Assembly (NCBI GenBank): GCA_025055285.1 | Contig: JANWXM010000010.1 | Span: forward strand, 53,339 to 117,338 | Reading direction: 5' to 3' | DNA from: Saprospiraceae bacterium | Lineage (GTDB): Bacteria; Bacteroidota; Bacteroidia; Chitinophagales; Saprospiraceae | DNA length: 64,000 bases | Shown here: positions 1 to 8,713 of the stretch, piece by piece | How positions within the stretch are numbered: the stretch's first letter is position 1 | How the letters are laid out: the number at the start of each line of letters is the position of its first letter | The notes under the pieces: generated by a model | Databases searched by the model: none | What the model saw: only the letters and a program-made list of their open reading frames with translations | Told to the model about the DNA's origin: nothing | Made by a program: the position numbers and the translations under genes

Positions 1-458
1 CTGGGCGTTCGGCAGGCGGGTTGCTCATGGGTGCCGTAGCCAATTTGGCGCCTCAGCAGTTCCGCGGCATTATTGCAGGAGTTCCGTTCGTAGACGTAAT
101 CACCACCATGAGCGACCCTTCCATTCCGCTCACCACTGGCGAATACACAGAGTGGGGCAACCCAGCTGTGCGCGAAGAGTACGAATACATGAAGAAGTAC
201 TCGCCCTACGACAACGTCAAAGCCCAGGACTATCCGCATCTGCTTGTGTTGACTTCTTTTGCCGACTCTCAAGTGCAGTACTTCGAACCAGCCAAGTGGG
301 TTGCTCGCTTGCGCGACCTAAAGACAGATAAAAACACCCTGTTGCTTAAGACTAATATGACCGGCTCACATGGAGGGGCCTCTGGACGCTTCGAGCGCTT
401 GCGCGAGCGCGCCTTGGAATATGCCTGGATACTTGGTATTTTGGGCATGACGGAATGA
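1..458 (+). CDS. ptrB: Oligopeptidase B-like S9 peptidase, C-terminal part (5' end outside window)
   Basis: This is the C-terminal catalytic part of a prolyl-oligopeptidase-family (S9A) serine peptidase, a family that cleaves short peptides, typically after basic residues in oligopeptidase B. The reading frame is open from the window edge and reads [10 protein letters not shown] at bases 3-32, which carries the nucleophilic serine. The acid residue lies in [10 protein letters not shown] and the histidine in GSHGGASGR, so the whole triad order Ser-Asp-His is present and the 3' end is intact. The ORF track start at base 21 is only an internal codon. A 9-bp perfect hairpin follows the stop. The family call is firm; the exact substrate preference is inferred. 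Confidence 0.88.
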   Translation, partial: GRSAGGLLMGAVANLAPQQFRGIIAGVPFVDVITTMSDPSIPLTTGEYTEWGNPAVREEYEYMKKYSPYDNVKAQDYPHLLVLTSFADSQVQYFEPAKWVARLRDLKTDKNTLLLKTNMTGSHGGASGRFERLRERALEYAWILGILGMTE

Positions 459-473
459 CGCCAAATCCCGAGC

Positions 474-496
474 GCTCCTTGCAAAGTGCAAGGAGC
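474..496 (+). terminator. Perfect 9-bp hairpin after ptrB
   Basis: GCTCCTTGC and GCAAGGAGC flank a 5-base loop, 16 bases after the peptidase stop codon. There is no T run on either side, so it is a terminator-like or mRNA-stabilising hairpin rather than a classical intrinsic terminator. A second, AT-looped hairpin (TGCGGTT/AACCGCA, 604-627) lies in the same convergent gap before the next gene, which is on the other strand. Confidence 0.5.
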
Positions 497-748
497 CTTC
501 GCACAGGTCGGTAATGAGAGAATCTCGGTTCCCATCGGATAAATCGGGCGGTTACGAGATGCTCGATGTGTTTTCAGGCTGGCCTTTTGCTCTATGCGCT
601 TCCTGCGGTTAAAAAATTAAAACCGCAAAGAATGCGGAGTAGACGACCTGAGGCAGTGGAATGCGCTGTCTTCCGTGCAGAACTTCAGCGCATGCGCATC
701 TACTGTCCTATAAACCTCTGGTTTACCGGAGGGTAGGGCGCGTTTTCG

Positions 749-2836
749 TCATTCTCGTTCCTCGTTCCAACGGAATCGCGCCTGGAGTTTCCACTCGCTG
801 AAGCGGCCAGTGGCGCCAGAGGGACTGCTGGGTACGCGCTGAATGGTCTGTTCGTAACGGGCTTCTATGCGCAGCCAAGGAGTAGCGCGCCACTGCAAGT
901 TGATGAAGTAGCGCGAGCCGCGGCCAGCAAAGCCCGGAATGCTCACGGCGGCAAAGAGGTCAGTTTCAAAAGCGTAGATACGGGCGTCGTAATCTTGGGC
1001 ATCGAAGATGACGAAGCGACCTAAGCCAGAGAGCCGCGCCTGAAGAGGCTTGACCACTACTTCATGGTAAGCCAAGAAACCGCGCAAGGGTGAGCCGCCA
1101 GCTACAGAAAAGTGCGTCCATTCGGCTCGGCTGCGCATTTCGATGCCATTGCCCACGCGATAGGCAGCGTGCAAGCGCAGGCGCTGTCGTCTGTGCTCGA
1201 GCAAAGGGCGCTCGGGGTATGCACTACTAGTGCGTTCTTTCACCTCTCGAAACCACAACACGTAGAAGGATACGCCTCGCTGCGGAGTCCAGATGAGGCG
1301 ACCCAGATACTCGCGTCCGAGCGAAGGCGCATTGGTTCCAAAGCGCAGCCAGGGGTGCCGCCAGAGATCGGCATAGGCGTTGATTTGCCATCGGCGCCCA
1401 AAGCGCACGTCGGCACCCCAATACAGCCCGTGTTCGTTGTTGGCCCTCGACGTTTCGGCGAGCGGAGCGGCGTATACGGCCTGGTAACGCGGCTCGAAAT
1501 AGCGGTGCAGTAATGCCATCGTCACTCGGCTATCGGTACTAAATAAAATGCCGTTCAAGGCTGCTACACCACCGTTTTGGCTGCGTGCTATCTCGCCAAA
1601 CGCGTACCAGTTGCGCTGTCTCCACGAGTAGTCAATGCTAAAAGAGGTCAGTTGCTGACCTTGAAAGGCGTAGCGCTGATGTGGCGCTGGCGTAGGGCGC
1701 CAGGGTATATCATACTGCAAGTGTAAAGCGTTAAAGGCTACCTGACCGTTGCGCCAACTACGGGCAAGCACAAAACCTCCAAGTCGTTCGCGTATCGCTT
1801 TCTCGCTCTGAATTTCAAGAGGAGTTCGATGAAGGCCCGACTGCTGAAGGGAGGTGAAGAAGCGCATCTCAGGTCCTGCTCCAGCGAGCGAGTCCATTTC
1901 CTGCCGCATATTGGCATCGCGTCGGCGATGGGATGCCAATATTGTGGCTTCCCACCGCTGACCTAGACGAAGTACGGCTGCTCCTCCGCGCAGGAAGAAC
2001 GCCTCGCCAAAGCCCAGGTAAGGAGCAATGCGCGGCCCGCTGCGCACAATAGCCATCGTTTCTGCGCTCTTCCCAGGTGCAAAGCGCGTTTGCAGCATTA
2101 GACCTTGGCCTATCCGCGCAGCGTAGTCGCCCATTGCTAACGTATGCACTACCGGATAAGCTCCTTGAACCCAAAAATGAGCGCTGTAAAAATCAAAGCC
2201 GCCTCGATTACTACCGCGAAAAAAGGCCTCACCGGCATCCTTTTCTGCCGTAAAGCCAAAGCGCAGGCGTTGGTCAAAGGTGTGCAAAAAGCGCATTCCT
2301 AGCCAGTCAGGGCTACCCTCCGCCTGTCGAACATTCCAGGGCACAGAGCGGCCCCAGCGCATGAGAAACTCACTGCGCCCAAACCACAGGCCCTGCCAAA
2401 CCGAGCCATATCGATCGTCTAAGCCCGTATTTACCCTCACAAAAGGCAAAAGACGGCGAATGTCAGCCAAGTCCCACCCCGGAATAGCCTGTAACTCATA
2501 GACATTTAGCAGAGGGCCTAGCTGTTCTCGGTAGTGAAGAAAATTTTCAATTTGCAGTTCGTTAAGCAATCGAAGAGAGGCTAGCTCCTCTCGGCTTATG
2601 CGATTGAGGTCGAGCGGGCGGCGACGCACATCCTCCAAAAATTCTAAGAGCATTTGGGCTTCAGCCTCATTGAGTTGTTCGTTTTCTCGAAAAAAACTCT
2701 CTAACAACTCCCCTGTGGTAGGCTCTTCCACTTGGCCCTGGACGGCGATGGGGAAGAGCATCGTAAGCAATCCTATCCAGCAGCAGAACAATCCTGCGCG
2801 CCATGGTTTAGTCTGGAGAAGACACGCCAGCTTCAT
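749..2836 (-). CDS. Helix-hairpin-helix domain outer-membrane/secreted protein
   Basis: The protein has 695 residues with a cleavable signal peptide (hydrophobic GLFCCWIGLLTMLFPIAVQG). Residues about 50-135 hold two helix-hairpin-helix units of ComEA type (RPLDLNRISREELASLRLL and VYELQAIPGWDLADIRRLL). The remaining ~550 residues are rich in alternating aromatic/polar stretches typical of beta-barrels. This architecture is common and uncharacterised in Bacteroidota; the HHH part suggests DNA or protein contact in the periplasm, but no function is established. A TACCTTTG promoter box lies 83 bases upstream. Confident as a gene, weak on role. Confidence 0.85.
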   Translation of the reverse strand: MKLACLLQTKPWRAGLFCCWIGLLTMLFPIAVQGQVEEPTTGELLESFFRENEQLNEAEAQMLLEFLEDVRRRPLDLNRISREELASLRLLNELQIENFLHYREQLGPLLNVYELQAIPGWDLADIRRLLPFVRVNTGLDDRYGSVWQGLWFGRSEFLMRWGRSVPWNVRQAEGSPDWLGMRFLHTFDQRLRFGFTAEKDAGEAFFRGSNRGGFDFYSAHFWVQGAYPVVHTLAMGDYAARIGQGLMLQTRFAPGKSAETMAIVRSGPRIAPYLGFGEAFFLRGGAAVLRLGQRWEATILASHRRRDANMRQEMDSLAGAGPEMRFFTSLQQSGLHRTPLEIQSEKAIRERLGGFVLARSWRNGQVAFNALHLQYDIPWRPTPAPHQRYAFQGQQLTSFSIDYSWRQRNWYAFGEIARSQNGGVAALNGILFSTDSRVTMALLHRYFEPRYQAVYAAPLAETSRANNEHGLYWGADVRFGRRWQINAYADLWRHPWLRFGTNAPSLGREYLGRLIWTPQRGVSFYVLWFREVKERTSSAYPERPLLEHRRQRLRLHAAYRVGNGIEMRSRAEWTHFSVAGGSPLRGFLAYHEVVVKPLQARLSGLGRFVIFDAQDYDARIYAFETDLFAAVSIPGFAGRGSRYFINLQWRATPWLRIEARYEQTIQRVPSSPSGATGRFSEWKLQARFRWNEERE

Positions 2837-2918
2837 ACGTCAAGTACAAGCGAAATAGATGGGCCCGCAGTTGGGAAAGGGCACTATCCTCGGCATAGCG
2901 CCTATATGCGCATTTGCT

Positions 2919-2926
2919 CAAAGGTA
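2919..2926 (-). promoter_or_regulatory. TAnnTTTG -7 promoter box for the HHH gene
   Basis: On the minus strand the sequence reads TACCTTTG, an exact match to the Bacteroidota sigma-A -7 element, in the gap between the HHH gene and the DUF1460 gene. No clear -33 TTG is seen. It would give a leader of about 75 bases. Confidence 0.6.
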
Positions 2927-2963
2927 CGGGGCTAGCGCGGCCTGCTAAGCATGTTTGGCCTTT

Positions 2964-3851
2964 TCATTTAAAATTCTCGACGAGTCGAGCCACAACAATA
3001 CCCGCTTGACCCTTCTGCGAGCGTACGTAAGCTCCTAAGGACTGCGCTGTAACTACAACACAACCTTTTAGCGAGGAGGCGTGTAGGAGGTGTATTCGCC
3101 CGCTGTAGGATACGGCAAAGCCTAAATGAGCAAAATCCAGTCCTGGCTTGGCCGAGGCAATAGCGATAATGTCGCCCGGTCGGAGTTGATTTTCAATGTG
3201 CTCAATCAAACCTTTGGGGATCATATAGTGGACGCGGCGGCTAAGCCGTGTTTCCACTTGTTGGATGCGGCGCAGGGTTTTTGGGTCTTTCAAGGGCGGA
3301 TATTTCTCCGGATGTTTGCTCATAAAATCAATTTTTTTGCGGTAGGGACGCCCGCCAAGTTCGCGAGTTATGTCGCGCAAGTAACCCAAATCTTGAGCCT
3401 GTCGCAACCAACCAGACAAATAATGGACACGCGAGGCAAAGCCATCAATTGTGCCACCCCAGTAGCGCAATGCGCGCACGTAGTCGGCAATAGTCGCAAG
3501 GGAGGCATCCTTTTGCTCGGCCGCGAGAGCGATAGCAAGGCTGAGCTCCACGAAAGTCCAGCAATCTACTCGACGCGTCGAGATCGCCAGATACTCCTCT
3601 TCAGCTACGGGGAGCGTTCCATAACAGGTCCCCTTAAAGGACTCTGCTACTGCCAGCACTCGGGCAGTGACTTTATCGTAAGTACGGGCTATGGCGAGTT
3701 TTTCGGCTAATTCAACGGCGTCCGCCGAGTCTATTGGCCCAAGAGATAAAGTACTTTTTTCAGCTTGAGCAAGTGTATTGGCCTCAAACCATACCGGTAT
3801 TCCTAACCAAAACGGGACTACGAGCGCATAGAGCGGAAGCTGAATGTTCAT
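2964..3851 (-). CDS. DUF1460 family protein (amidase-like cysteine peptidase fold)
   Basis: The product has 295 residues with an N-terminal hydrophobic export signal. It resembles the DUF1460 family (N-acetylmuramoyl-L-alanine amidase-like, NlpC/P60-related fold). The likely catalytic cysteine is in RRVDCWTFVEL and the likely histidine in DFAHLGFAV near the C-terminus, which matches family expectation. It probably acts on peptidoglycan fragments in the periplasm. Its start codon lies 24 bases after tpiA's stop on the same strand, so the two are likely cotranscribed even though their functions are unrelated. Confidence 0.82.
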   Translation of the reverse strand: MNIQLPLYALVVPFWLGIPVWFEANTLAQAEKSTLSLGPIDSADAVELAEKLAIARTYDKVTARVLAVAESFKGTCYGTLPVAEEEYLAISTRRVDCWTFVELSLAIALAAEQKDASLATIADYVRALRYWGGTIDGFASRVHYLSGWLRQAQDLGYLRDITRELGGRPYRKKIDFMSKHPEKYPPLKDPKTLRRIQQVETRLSRRVHYMIPKGLIEHIENQLRPGDIIAIASAKPGLDFAHLGFAVSYSGRIHLLHASSLKGCVVVTAQSLGAYVRSQKGQAGIVVARLVENFK

Positions 3852-3875
3852 CGCAAGTTTCTTCGAATGAGACTT

Positions 3876-4643
3876 TTATGTTGAGCGCGCCGCGCAAATG
3901 ATGGCCGAGAACTCATCGGCTCTTAAGGAAGCTCCGCCGATGAGACCGCCGTCTACGTCGGGCTGTTGGAAAAGCTGCGAGGCATTTTGAGCATTGCAAG
4001 AGCCGCCGTAGAGGATGGGTATAGCCTGAGCCGTTTCAGAAGAGTAGCGTTTAGCCACCAATTGGCGAATGGCGGCGTGCATTTCTTGCGCTTGTGCAGA
4101 GGAGGCTGTTTTGCCCGTTCCAATTGCCCACACTGGTTCATAGGCGATGACGACGCGGCGCAAATCAGTTTCAGAAAGGTGGAATAGGCTGGCGCGCAGT
4201 TGGCGCGCTACATAAGGGAGGTGGTGGTTGCGTTCGCGCACGGCAAGCGGCTCGCCACAGCAAAAAATCGGCGTTAAGTTATGGCGAAGCGCAACAGTGA
4301 CCTTGCGGGCCAACTGCTCATGAGTTTCGCGAAAATACTGCCGGCGCTCCGAATGGCCGAGGATAACGTATTGAGCTCCTACGGAAACGAGCATTGCCGC
4401 TGAGACCTCGCCTGTATAAGCACCTTGCTCCTCGTGATGACAATTTTGAGCGGCTAGGTAAAAGCCTTGGCGTTCGCGCAGCACTTCGCTAATTGCTTGC
4501 AATAGTGGACAAGGCACGGCGAACACCACGGTGGTGTTCGGTGGTGTTCGTTCGAAACGCGCCAGCACCTCGCGCACTAGCGTCAGACCTTCCTCTAGAG
4601 TTTTGTTCATCTTCCAGTTACCGGCAACAATAAAGGGTCGCAT
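3876..4643 (-). CDS. tpiA: Triosephosphate isomerase
   Basis: The enzyme interconverts dihydroxyacetone phosphate and glyceraldehyde 3-phosphate in glycolysis/gluconeogenesis. It has the full 255 residues of a TIM barrel. Lys11 (GNWKMN), His97 (ILGHSERR) and Glu169 (AYEPVWAIG) are the catalytic residues, and the phosphate loop (ILYGGSCNAQN) is intact. Transcription probably starts at the TACCTTTG box 25 bases upstream, which is back-to-back with the promoter of the divergent XRE regulator. The coding sequence carries an odd 19-base palindrome at 4521-4539. Confidence 0.97.
   Translation of the reverse strand: MRPFIVAGNWKMNKTLEEGLTLVREVLARFERTPPNTTVVFAVPCPLLQAISEVLRERQGFYLAAQNCHHEEQGAYTGEVSAAMLVSVGAQYVILGHSERRQYFRETHEQLARKVTVALRHNLTPIFCCGEPLAVRERNHHLPYVARQLRASLFHLSETDLRRVVIAYEPVWAIGTGKTASSAQAQEMHAAIRQLVAKRYSSETAQAIPILYGGSCNAQNASQLFQQPDVDGGLIGGASLRADEFSAIICAARST
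4521..4549. repeat. Perfect 19-bp palindrome plus extra half-site inside tpiA
   Basis: GAACACCAC-g-GTGGTGTTC is a perfect inverted repeat with 9-base arms and one central base, followed one base later by a third copy of GTGGTGTTC. It lies about 100 bases into tpiA. It may be an operator-like site or a chance result of the encoded Thr-Pro-Pro-Asn-Thr-Thr run. Confidence 0.6.
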
Positions 4644-4668
4644 AGGCCATTTAGAAAAAAGTTGCGCT

Positions 4669-4676
4669 CAAAGGTA
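4669..4676 (-). promoter_or_regulatory. TAnnTTTG promoter box for tpiA
   Basis: Minus-strand TACCTTTG, 25 bases before the tpiA ATG. It is divergent from the regulator promoter at 4705, and the two boxes are only 28 bases apart. Confidence 0.65.
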
Positions 4677-4704
4677 GAGGGAAGCAGGCATTTGCATCGA
4701 TGCC

Positions 4705-4712
4705 TACCTTTG
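4705..4712 (+). promoter_or_regulatory. TAnnTTTG promoter box for the XRE regulator, overlapping the longest ORF
   Basis: TACCTTTG begins three bases after the first possible ATG (4700), so that ATG lies upstream of the predicted transcription start. The next in-frame ATG (4718) is five bases after the box, implying a leaderless or near-leaderless mRNA. Confidence 0.6.
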
Positions 4713-4717
4713 CCGTT

Positions 4718-6214
4718 ATGGGAAGAGATCGCCAATTGAAATGCATCTTACTCGGGCTGAAAGTCCGTCAGCTGCGCCAAATGCGCGGGTGGAATTTTGA
4801 GGAGATGAGTCGAAGAACCGGTATTTCACCCTCCTATTTGAATGAAATAGAGAAAGGGAAAAAGTACCCTCAGGTCGATACTTTAGAAAAATTGGCCGTA
4901 GCTCTAGATGTTTCGAGAGACTTTCTTACTTCGAGCCAATTACCTGCCCAATACGCACCCATTGAGAGACTATTAGAGAGCAACTTTTTAAATGAGTTAC
5001 CGCTGGATTTTTTTGGTATTCGCCCTCAGCAGGTTGTCGAGATCATGGCACGAGCTCCTGGCAAGGTCAATGCCTTCATCTCGGCCATGCTCGATATAGC
5101 GCGGCATTATTCGGTGCACAACGAGCATTTCTACTTCGCGGCTCTGCGCGCCTATCAGGAATTGCACATGAATTACTTTCCTGACCTAGAGGCTGAAGCG
5201 GTGGCCTTTTCCAGAGAGCATGGCCTACCAGCTCGCGGCCCAATTGTCGCAGAAATCTTAGCGCGCCTACTGACAGAGAAATTCGGATATACACTTGATT
5301 ATCAGCTGCTAGGGCAGCAGCCGCTTTTGCAAGGAGTGCGGGCAGCTTTTTGCGCTAAACGGCGCCTTTTGTTCCTACATCCGTTGCTCGACTCGCGCCA
5401 GCGAACCTTCCTGTTGGCTAAAGAACTAGGTTTTGCCACTTTACGCCTAGCTAAGCGGCCCTTAGCAACTCCGTGGCTGCGCGTGAACTCGTTCGAAGAA
5501 GTGCTCAACAATTACAAAGCAGCCTATTTCGCCGTAGCTATTTTGGTTCCACAGGCGGCTTTCATCGAAGACCTTCACGCATTTTTCCAGCAACCTGATT
5601 GGAAAGAAGAGCGTCTCTTAGCGCTTATGCATCGGTATCAGATAAGTCCAGAGGTGCTTTTCCAGCGTTTCAATGTGCTTTCGCACGCTTTTGGTTTGCA
5701 TAAAATTTTCTTCTTGCGCCTTATTTACGATATCGAGAGCCAGCGTATAGAGATTGACAAAGAACTGCATCTCAATCGCCGGCATCGCCCGCACGCCAGT
5801 GGTTTAGGACAAACGTATTGCCGACGCTGGCTTTCTACGGCTCTGTTTCAACAATTAAGCACAGCTACTTCTCCCTGGCCTGCAGAGACCCTCATGGCGG
5901 CCAAAGCCCAGCACATGATTTTTGCAGATTCTAAAGAGGAATATTTCTGTTTGGCGGTTGCAAAGACGGCTCATCCCACGCCCAACCGCCTTGTTTGTGC
6001 TATGCTGGGTGTAGATTGGGATGAGCATGCTCGCTCCGTTATCCGCTTTGCAGCCGATCCAACCCTCGAGCGTCAAATCGTGGGCGTTACCTGCGAACAA
6101 TGCGGCTGGCTCCAATGCCCGCAGCGCGCCGCACAGCCCATAGAGTATCGCCGACGTGAACAACGACGCCAAATCGAAATGGCATTGAACAACCTTCTCG
6201 AATGCTCTTCATAA
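4718..6214 (+). CDS. XRE-family regulator with degenerate IrrE-like and DUF2083 domains (ScfR/RamB type)
   Basis: The protein has about 498 residues. Residues ~15-70 form an HTH_3 domain (FEEMSRRTGISPSYLNEIEKG). The middle resembles the ImmA/IrrE metallopeptidase fold, but the HExxH site reads KELGF in FLLAKELGFATLR, so both metal-binding histidines are gone. The C-terminus is the DUF2083 module with GVTCEQCGWLQCPQRAA, the Cys cluster of short-chain-acyl-CoA-responsive regulators of the ScfR/RamB/MccR group, which control glyoxylate or methylcitrate genes. It may therefore sense acyl-CoA. ATG 4718 is preferred because the earlier ATG is within the promoter. It is followed 13 bases later by a DUF3089 gene, probably in one operon. 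Confidence 0.88.
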   Translation: MGRDRQLKCILLGLKVRQLRQMRGWNFEEMSRRTGISPSYLNEIEKGKKYPQVDTLEKLAVALDVSRDFLTSSQLPAQYAPIERLLESNFLNELPLDFFGIRPQQVVEIMARAPGKVNAFISAMLDIARHYSVHNEHFYFAALRAYQELHMNYFPDLEAEAVAFSREHGLPARGPIVAEILARLLTEKFGYTLDYQLLGQQPLLQGVRAAFCAKRRLLFLHPLLDSRQRTFLLAKELGFATLRLAKRPLATPWLRVNSFEEVLNNYKAAYFAVAILVPQAAFIEDLHAFFQQPDWKEERLLALMHRYQISPEVLFQRFNVLSHAFGLHKIFFLRLIYDIESQRIEIDKELHLNRRHRPHASGLGQTYCRRWLSTALFQQLSTATSPWPAETLMAAKAQHMIFADSKEEYFCLAVAKTAHPTPNRLVCAMLGVDWDEHARSVIRFAADPTLERQIVGVTCEQCGWLQCPQRAAQPIEYRRREQRRQIEMALNNLLECSS

Positions 6215-6227
6215 TTGGGTCTTCTCT

Positions 6228-7265
6228 ATGCTCGTTGGCAGTTCTCTTAAATACTGCTTCCTTTTGGGTGTTGTTGGTGGTGTGCTGTCGTCTTGTCGTT
6301 CTGCGCGCCCAACAGAGGATTTTTCACTCAGCACAGTACCCTCGCCACCTAATTACGCCCTATTGGATCATTGGGCCGCACATCCATTGAAAGCAGACGC
6401 TGCCGACCAAACACCGTGTGGCATAAGACGCCCTGAGGATGAGAATATTTTTGCCGACGTCTTCTTCATCCACCCCACCTCTTATTTTGGCCGGCGTCAA
6501 AGACCCGTCAAATGGAACGCCGACTTGAACGACCAACAGGTCAATGCGCGCACTGATAGGGGAGCTATTCTCCATCAAGCTACAATCTTCAATACTGCCG
6601 GACGTGTGTATGCCCCGCGGTATCGCCAAGCGCATTTAAAGAGCTTCTACACCCGTGACACGGCGAATGCTGCGTGCGCCCTAGAGTTAGCCTATCGCGA
6701 TGTAGAAGCTGCCTTTGACCATTACCTCAAGCACTATAGTGAGCAGAGGCCCCTCATTCTCGTCGGTCATAGTCAAGGCGCTTACTTAGCTATGCGTCTA
6801 TTGCGCGAGCACATAGAGGGCACTCCACTTCAAAGCCAACTCGTTGTCGCCTATTTGGTTGGTTGGCCTGTTCAGAAGGATTTCTTTAAGCAAATACCCC
6901 CTTGCGATTCTGCCGAACAAGTAGGTTGTTTCTGCTCGTGGCGAACTTGGAGACGCGACGCCCGCCGGCAATTGCCGCCGCAGCCCAATGTCGTCTGTAC
7001 CAATCCGCTCACTTGGACAACCCGCGAGAGCGAGTATGCCAATCGTTCGCTCAATCTTGGCGCTGTTTTGCGCAATTTATGTGTCATCTATCCGGCGCTC
7101 ACCGATGCTGAAATATGGAAAGGATACCTGTTGGCTTCGAAGCCGTGTTTTCCAGGAAGTTTTCTGTTAAACCGAAAAAATTATCACGTTGGAGATTTGA
7201 ATTTGTATTACTTTAACGTGCAACAAAATGCTGAAAAGCGCGTCAAAGCGTTTATTCGGCGGTAG
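6228..7265 (+). CDS. DUF3089 lipoprotein, alpha/beta-hydrolase fold
   Basis: The product has 345 residues and a lipoprotein signal ending in VLSSC. The nucleophile elbow is GHSQGA near residue 180, and the flanking region matches DUF3089, a Bacteroidota/Proteobacteria alpha/beta-hydrolase family of unknown substrate. The N-terminal FADVFFIHPTSYFG motif is also typical of that family. It follows the XRE regulator by 13 bases and precedes the M48 protease by 33, so the three genes could form one transcription unit for an envelope function. Its exact reaction is unknown. Confidence 0.83.
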   Translation: MLVGSSLKYCFLLGVVGGVLSSCRSARPTEDFSLSTVPSPPNYALLDHWAAHPLKADAADQTPCGIRRPEDENIFADVFFIHPTSYFGRRQRPVKWNADLNDQQVNARTDRGAILHQATIFNTAGRVYAPRYRQAHLKSFYTRDTANAACALELAYRDVEAAFDHYLKHYSEQRPLILVGHSQGAYLAMRLLREHIEGTPLQSQLVVAYLVGWPVQKDFFKQIPPCDSAEQVGCFCSWRTWRRDARRQLPPQPNVVCTNPLTWTTRESEYANRSLNLGAVLRNLCVIYPALTDAEIWKGYLLASKPCFPGSFLLNRKNYHVGDLNLYYFNVQQNAEKRVKAFIRR

Positions 7266-7298
7266 TCAATTGTTCATGATTATCTAACTTTCTCAAAA

Positions 7299-8126
7299 AT
7301 GACAAGACAACTCTTTATCTGTCTGTTGATTTCGGGTGTTCTAACTGCCTGTACCAAGACAGCGTTCACGGGCCGGAAACAAATGGCGCTTATTCCGGCG
7401 AGCGAACTAAACCAGATGAGTTTTTCGGAATATCGGGCCTTCCTGAAGAAGAACCCAACGCTAGCCTCAGGACCTGAAGTAGAACTCGTACGTCGCGTGG
7501 GCAATGACATAAAAGAGGCCGTGGAAGTCTACTATCGGGCTCAAGGAAAAGCTAATGAGCTGCGCAATTTCGCTTGGGAATTCAACGTCGTTGACAATCC
7601 AGCAGCGAATGCTTTCTGCATGCCAGGCGGAAAAGTGGTAGTGTTCACAGGTATACTAAAGATCACTCAAAACGAGGATGCCCTTGCAGTCGTGATGGGT
7701 CATGAAGTAGCCCACGCTTTAGCTAATCACGGCAATGAACGCATGAGTCAACTGCTTTTAGCGCAATTGGGCCTCACCTCTCTGCAAGTGGCCTTGGCTA
7801 GCAAGCCCGCTCAAACACGTGACATCCTCCTGGCTGCGGCAGGCTTTGGTACTCAAGTAGGTGTTCTCTTGCCCTTCAGCCGTAAGCACGAAACTGAGGC
7901 CGACGAAATTGGCCTCTACTTGATGGCCATGGCGGGATATGACCCTAATGAAGCTGCGCCATTCTGGGAGCGCATGAATCGCTCGAGCGGCGGCGCTCCG
8001 CCCGAATTTCTTAGCACGCACCCCGACCCGTCGAAGCGCAGCGAGCGGCTGAAGCAACTCGTACCTAAAGCGCGCGCTTATGCCATGAGGTATCCGGTGC
8101 CCAACAGCTCAAAAAATCGCCGCTAA
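7299..8126 (+). CDS. M48-family metallopeptidase lipoprotein
   Basis: The protein has 275 residues with a lipobox (GVLTAC), so it is probably anchored to a periplasmic membrane face. The zinc site is HEVAHALANH, with the third ligand in HETEADEIG. NPAANAFCMPGGKVVVFTG and THPDPSKRSERL are typical of the LoiP/BepA branch of M48 that handles outer-membrane protein quality control. The stop is six bases from the convergent lipoprotein gene. Confident as an M48 protease; the quality-control role is by family analogy. Confidence 0.92.
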   Translation: MTRQLFICLLISGVLTACTKTAFTGRKQMALIPASELNQMSFSEYRAFLKKNPTLASGPEVELVRRVGNDIKEAVEVYYRAQGKANELRNFAWEFNVVDNPAANAFCMPGGKVVVFTGILKITQNEDALAVVMGHEVAHALANHGNERMSQLLLAQLGLTSLQVALASKPAQTRDILLAAAGFGTQVGVLLPFSRKHETEADEIGLYLMAMAGYDPNEAAPFWERMNRSSGGAPPEFLSTHPDPSKRSERLKQLVPKARAYAMRYPVPNSSKNRR

Positions 8127-8132
8127 CAAGAG

Positions 8133-8591
8133 TCATTGAGGCTTAGCGGGAAAGGTATCTGCGGGCGGAAAAACTAGTTCCTCCTCGCCAGGTAGCAAAG
8201 TATCGGCCGCGGGCGTAGCAAATCCCTCCACGCGGTGCACTAACCATCGGCCATCTACTCGTTTGAGAATAAGTGTATCAGGAAGGTATTCGCCCAACTC
8301 GTCTTCGATTTCATAGCTGCAAATCGCAGAATCGCCTATGACGACACAGCGCAAATTGCGCAAATACGTGTGCGTCACCTCTGCCGAGTCATCTTGTACC
8401 AAGGCATCTAAAAAGTCTACATAAGAACGCGCTAACTCCGTACTGTACAAACGAGCTGAGTCGAAGCGATTCCGGTCAATATACTGTTGCCACAGGAGGA
8501 CAACCTCCTCAGGTTCAGAGGGTTCAGAAGATTCACATTGAAAAGTTATCCATATGAGAAAACATGCGCATAGGCGCAAAAGGAAACGCAT
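8133..8591 (-). CDS. Small predicted lipoprotein, function unknown
   Basis: The product has 152 residues with a short hydrophobic N-terminus followed by cysteine (WITFQCESSEP), so it is a likely lipoprotein. The mature part resembles the NTF2-like/DUF4878 type of small fold (helix, then repeated strand segments such as CVVIGDSAICSYE and LILKRVDGRWLVHRV), but this is a weak visual match. It has its own TACCTTTG promoter 26 bases upstream. No functional context. Confidence 0.7.
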   Translation of the reverse strand: MRFLLRLCACFLIWITFQCESSEPSEPEEVVLLWQQYIDRNRFDSARLYSTELARSYVDFLDALVQDDSAEVTHTYLRNLRCVVIGDSAICSYEIEDELGEYLPDTLILKRVDGRWLVHRVEGFATPAADTLLPGEEELVFPPADTFPAKPQ

Positions 8592-8617
8592 ACCCGCGAA
8601 CGTAATTTTTTATTGAG

Positions 8618-8625
8618 CAAAGGTA
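8618..8625 (-). promoter_or_regulatory. TAnnTTTG promoter box for the small lipoprotein
   Basis: Minus-strand TACCTTTG, 26 bases ahead of the ATG of the small lipoprotein gene and downstream of the tRNA-Val terminator. Confidence 0.6.
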
Positions 8626-8671
8626 TACATCGCCTTCTCCGTTGCTCACCTCTTTCCATTTACACCTCAAG

Positions 8672-8703
8672 AAAAAAAACCGCCTCGACTTTTGCCGAGG
8701 CGG
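8672..8703 (-). terminator. Intrinsic terminator after tRNA-Val
   Basis: On the minus strand CCGCCTCG...CGAGGCGG forms a perfect 8-bp stem with an 8-base loop and is followed by eight T residues. It begins 11 bases after the tRNA 3' end. Confidence 0.88.
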
Positions 8704-8713
8704 AATTTCTATG

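Noticed and set aside
269-535. Minus-strand ORF of 88 residues
   Set aside because: It overlaps the oligopeptidase B catalytic region on the opposite strand and its codons mirror the real gene.
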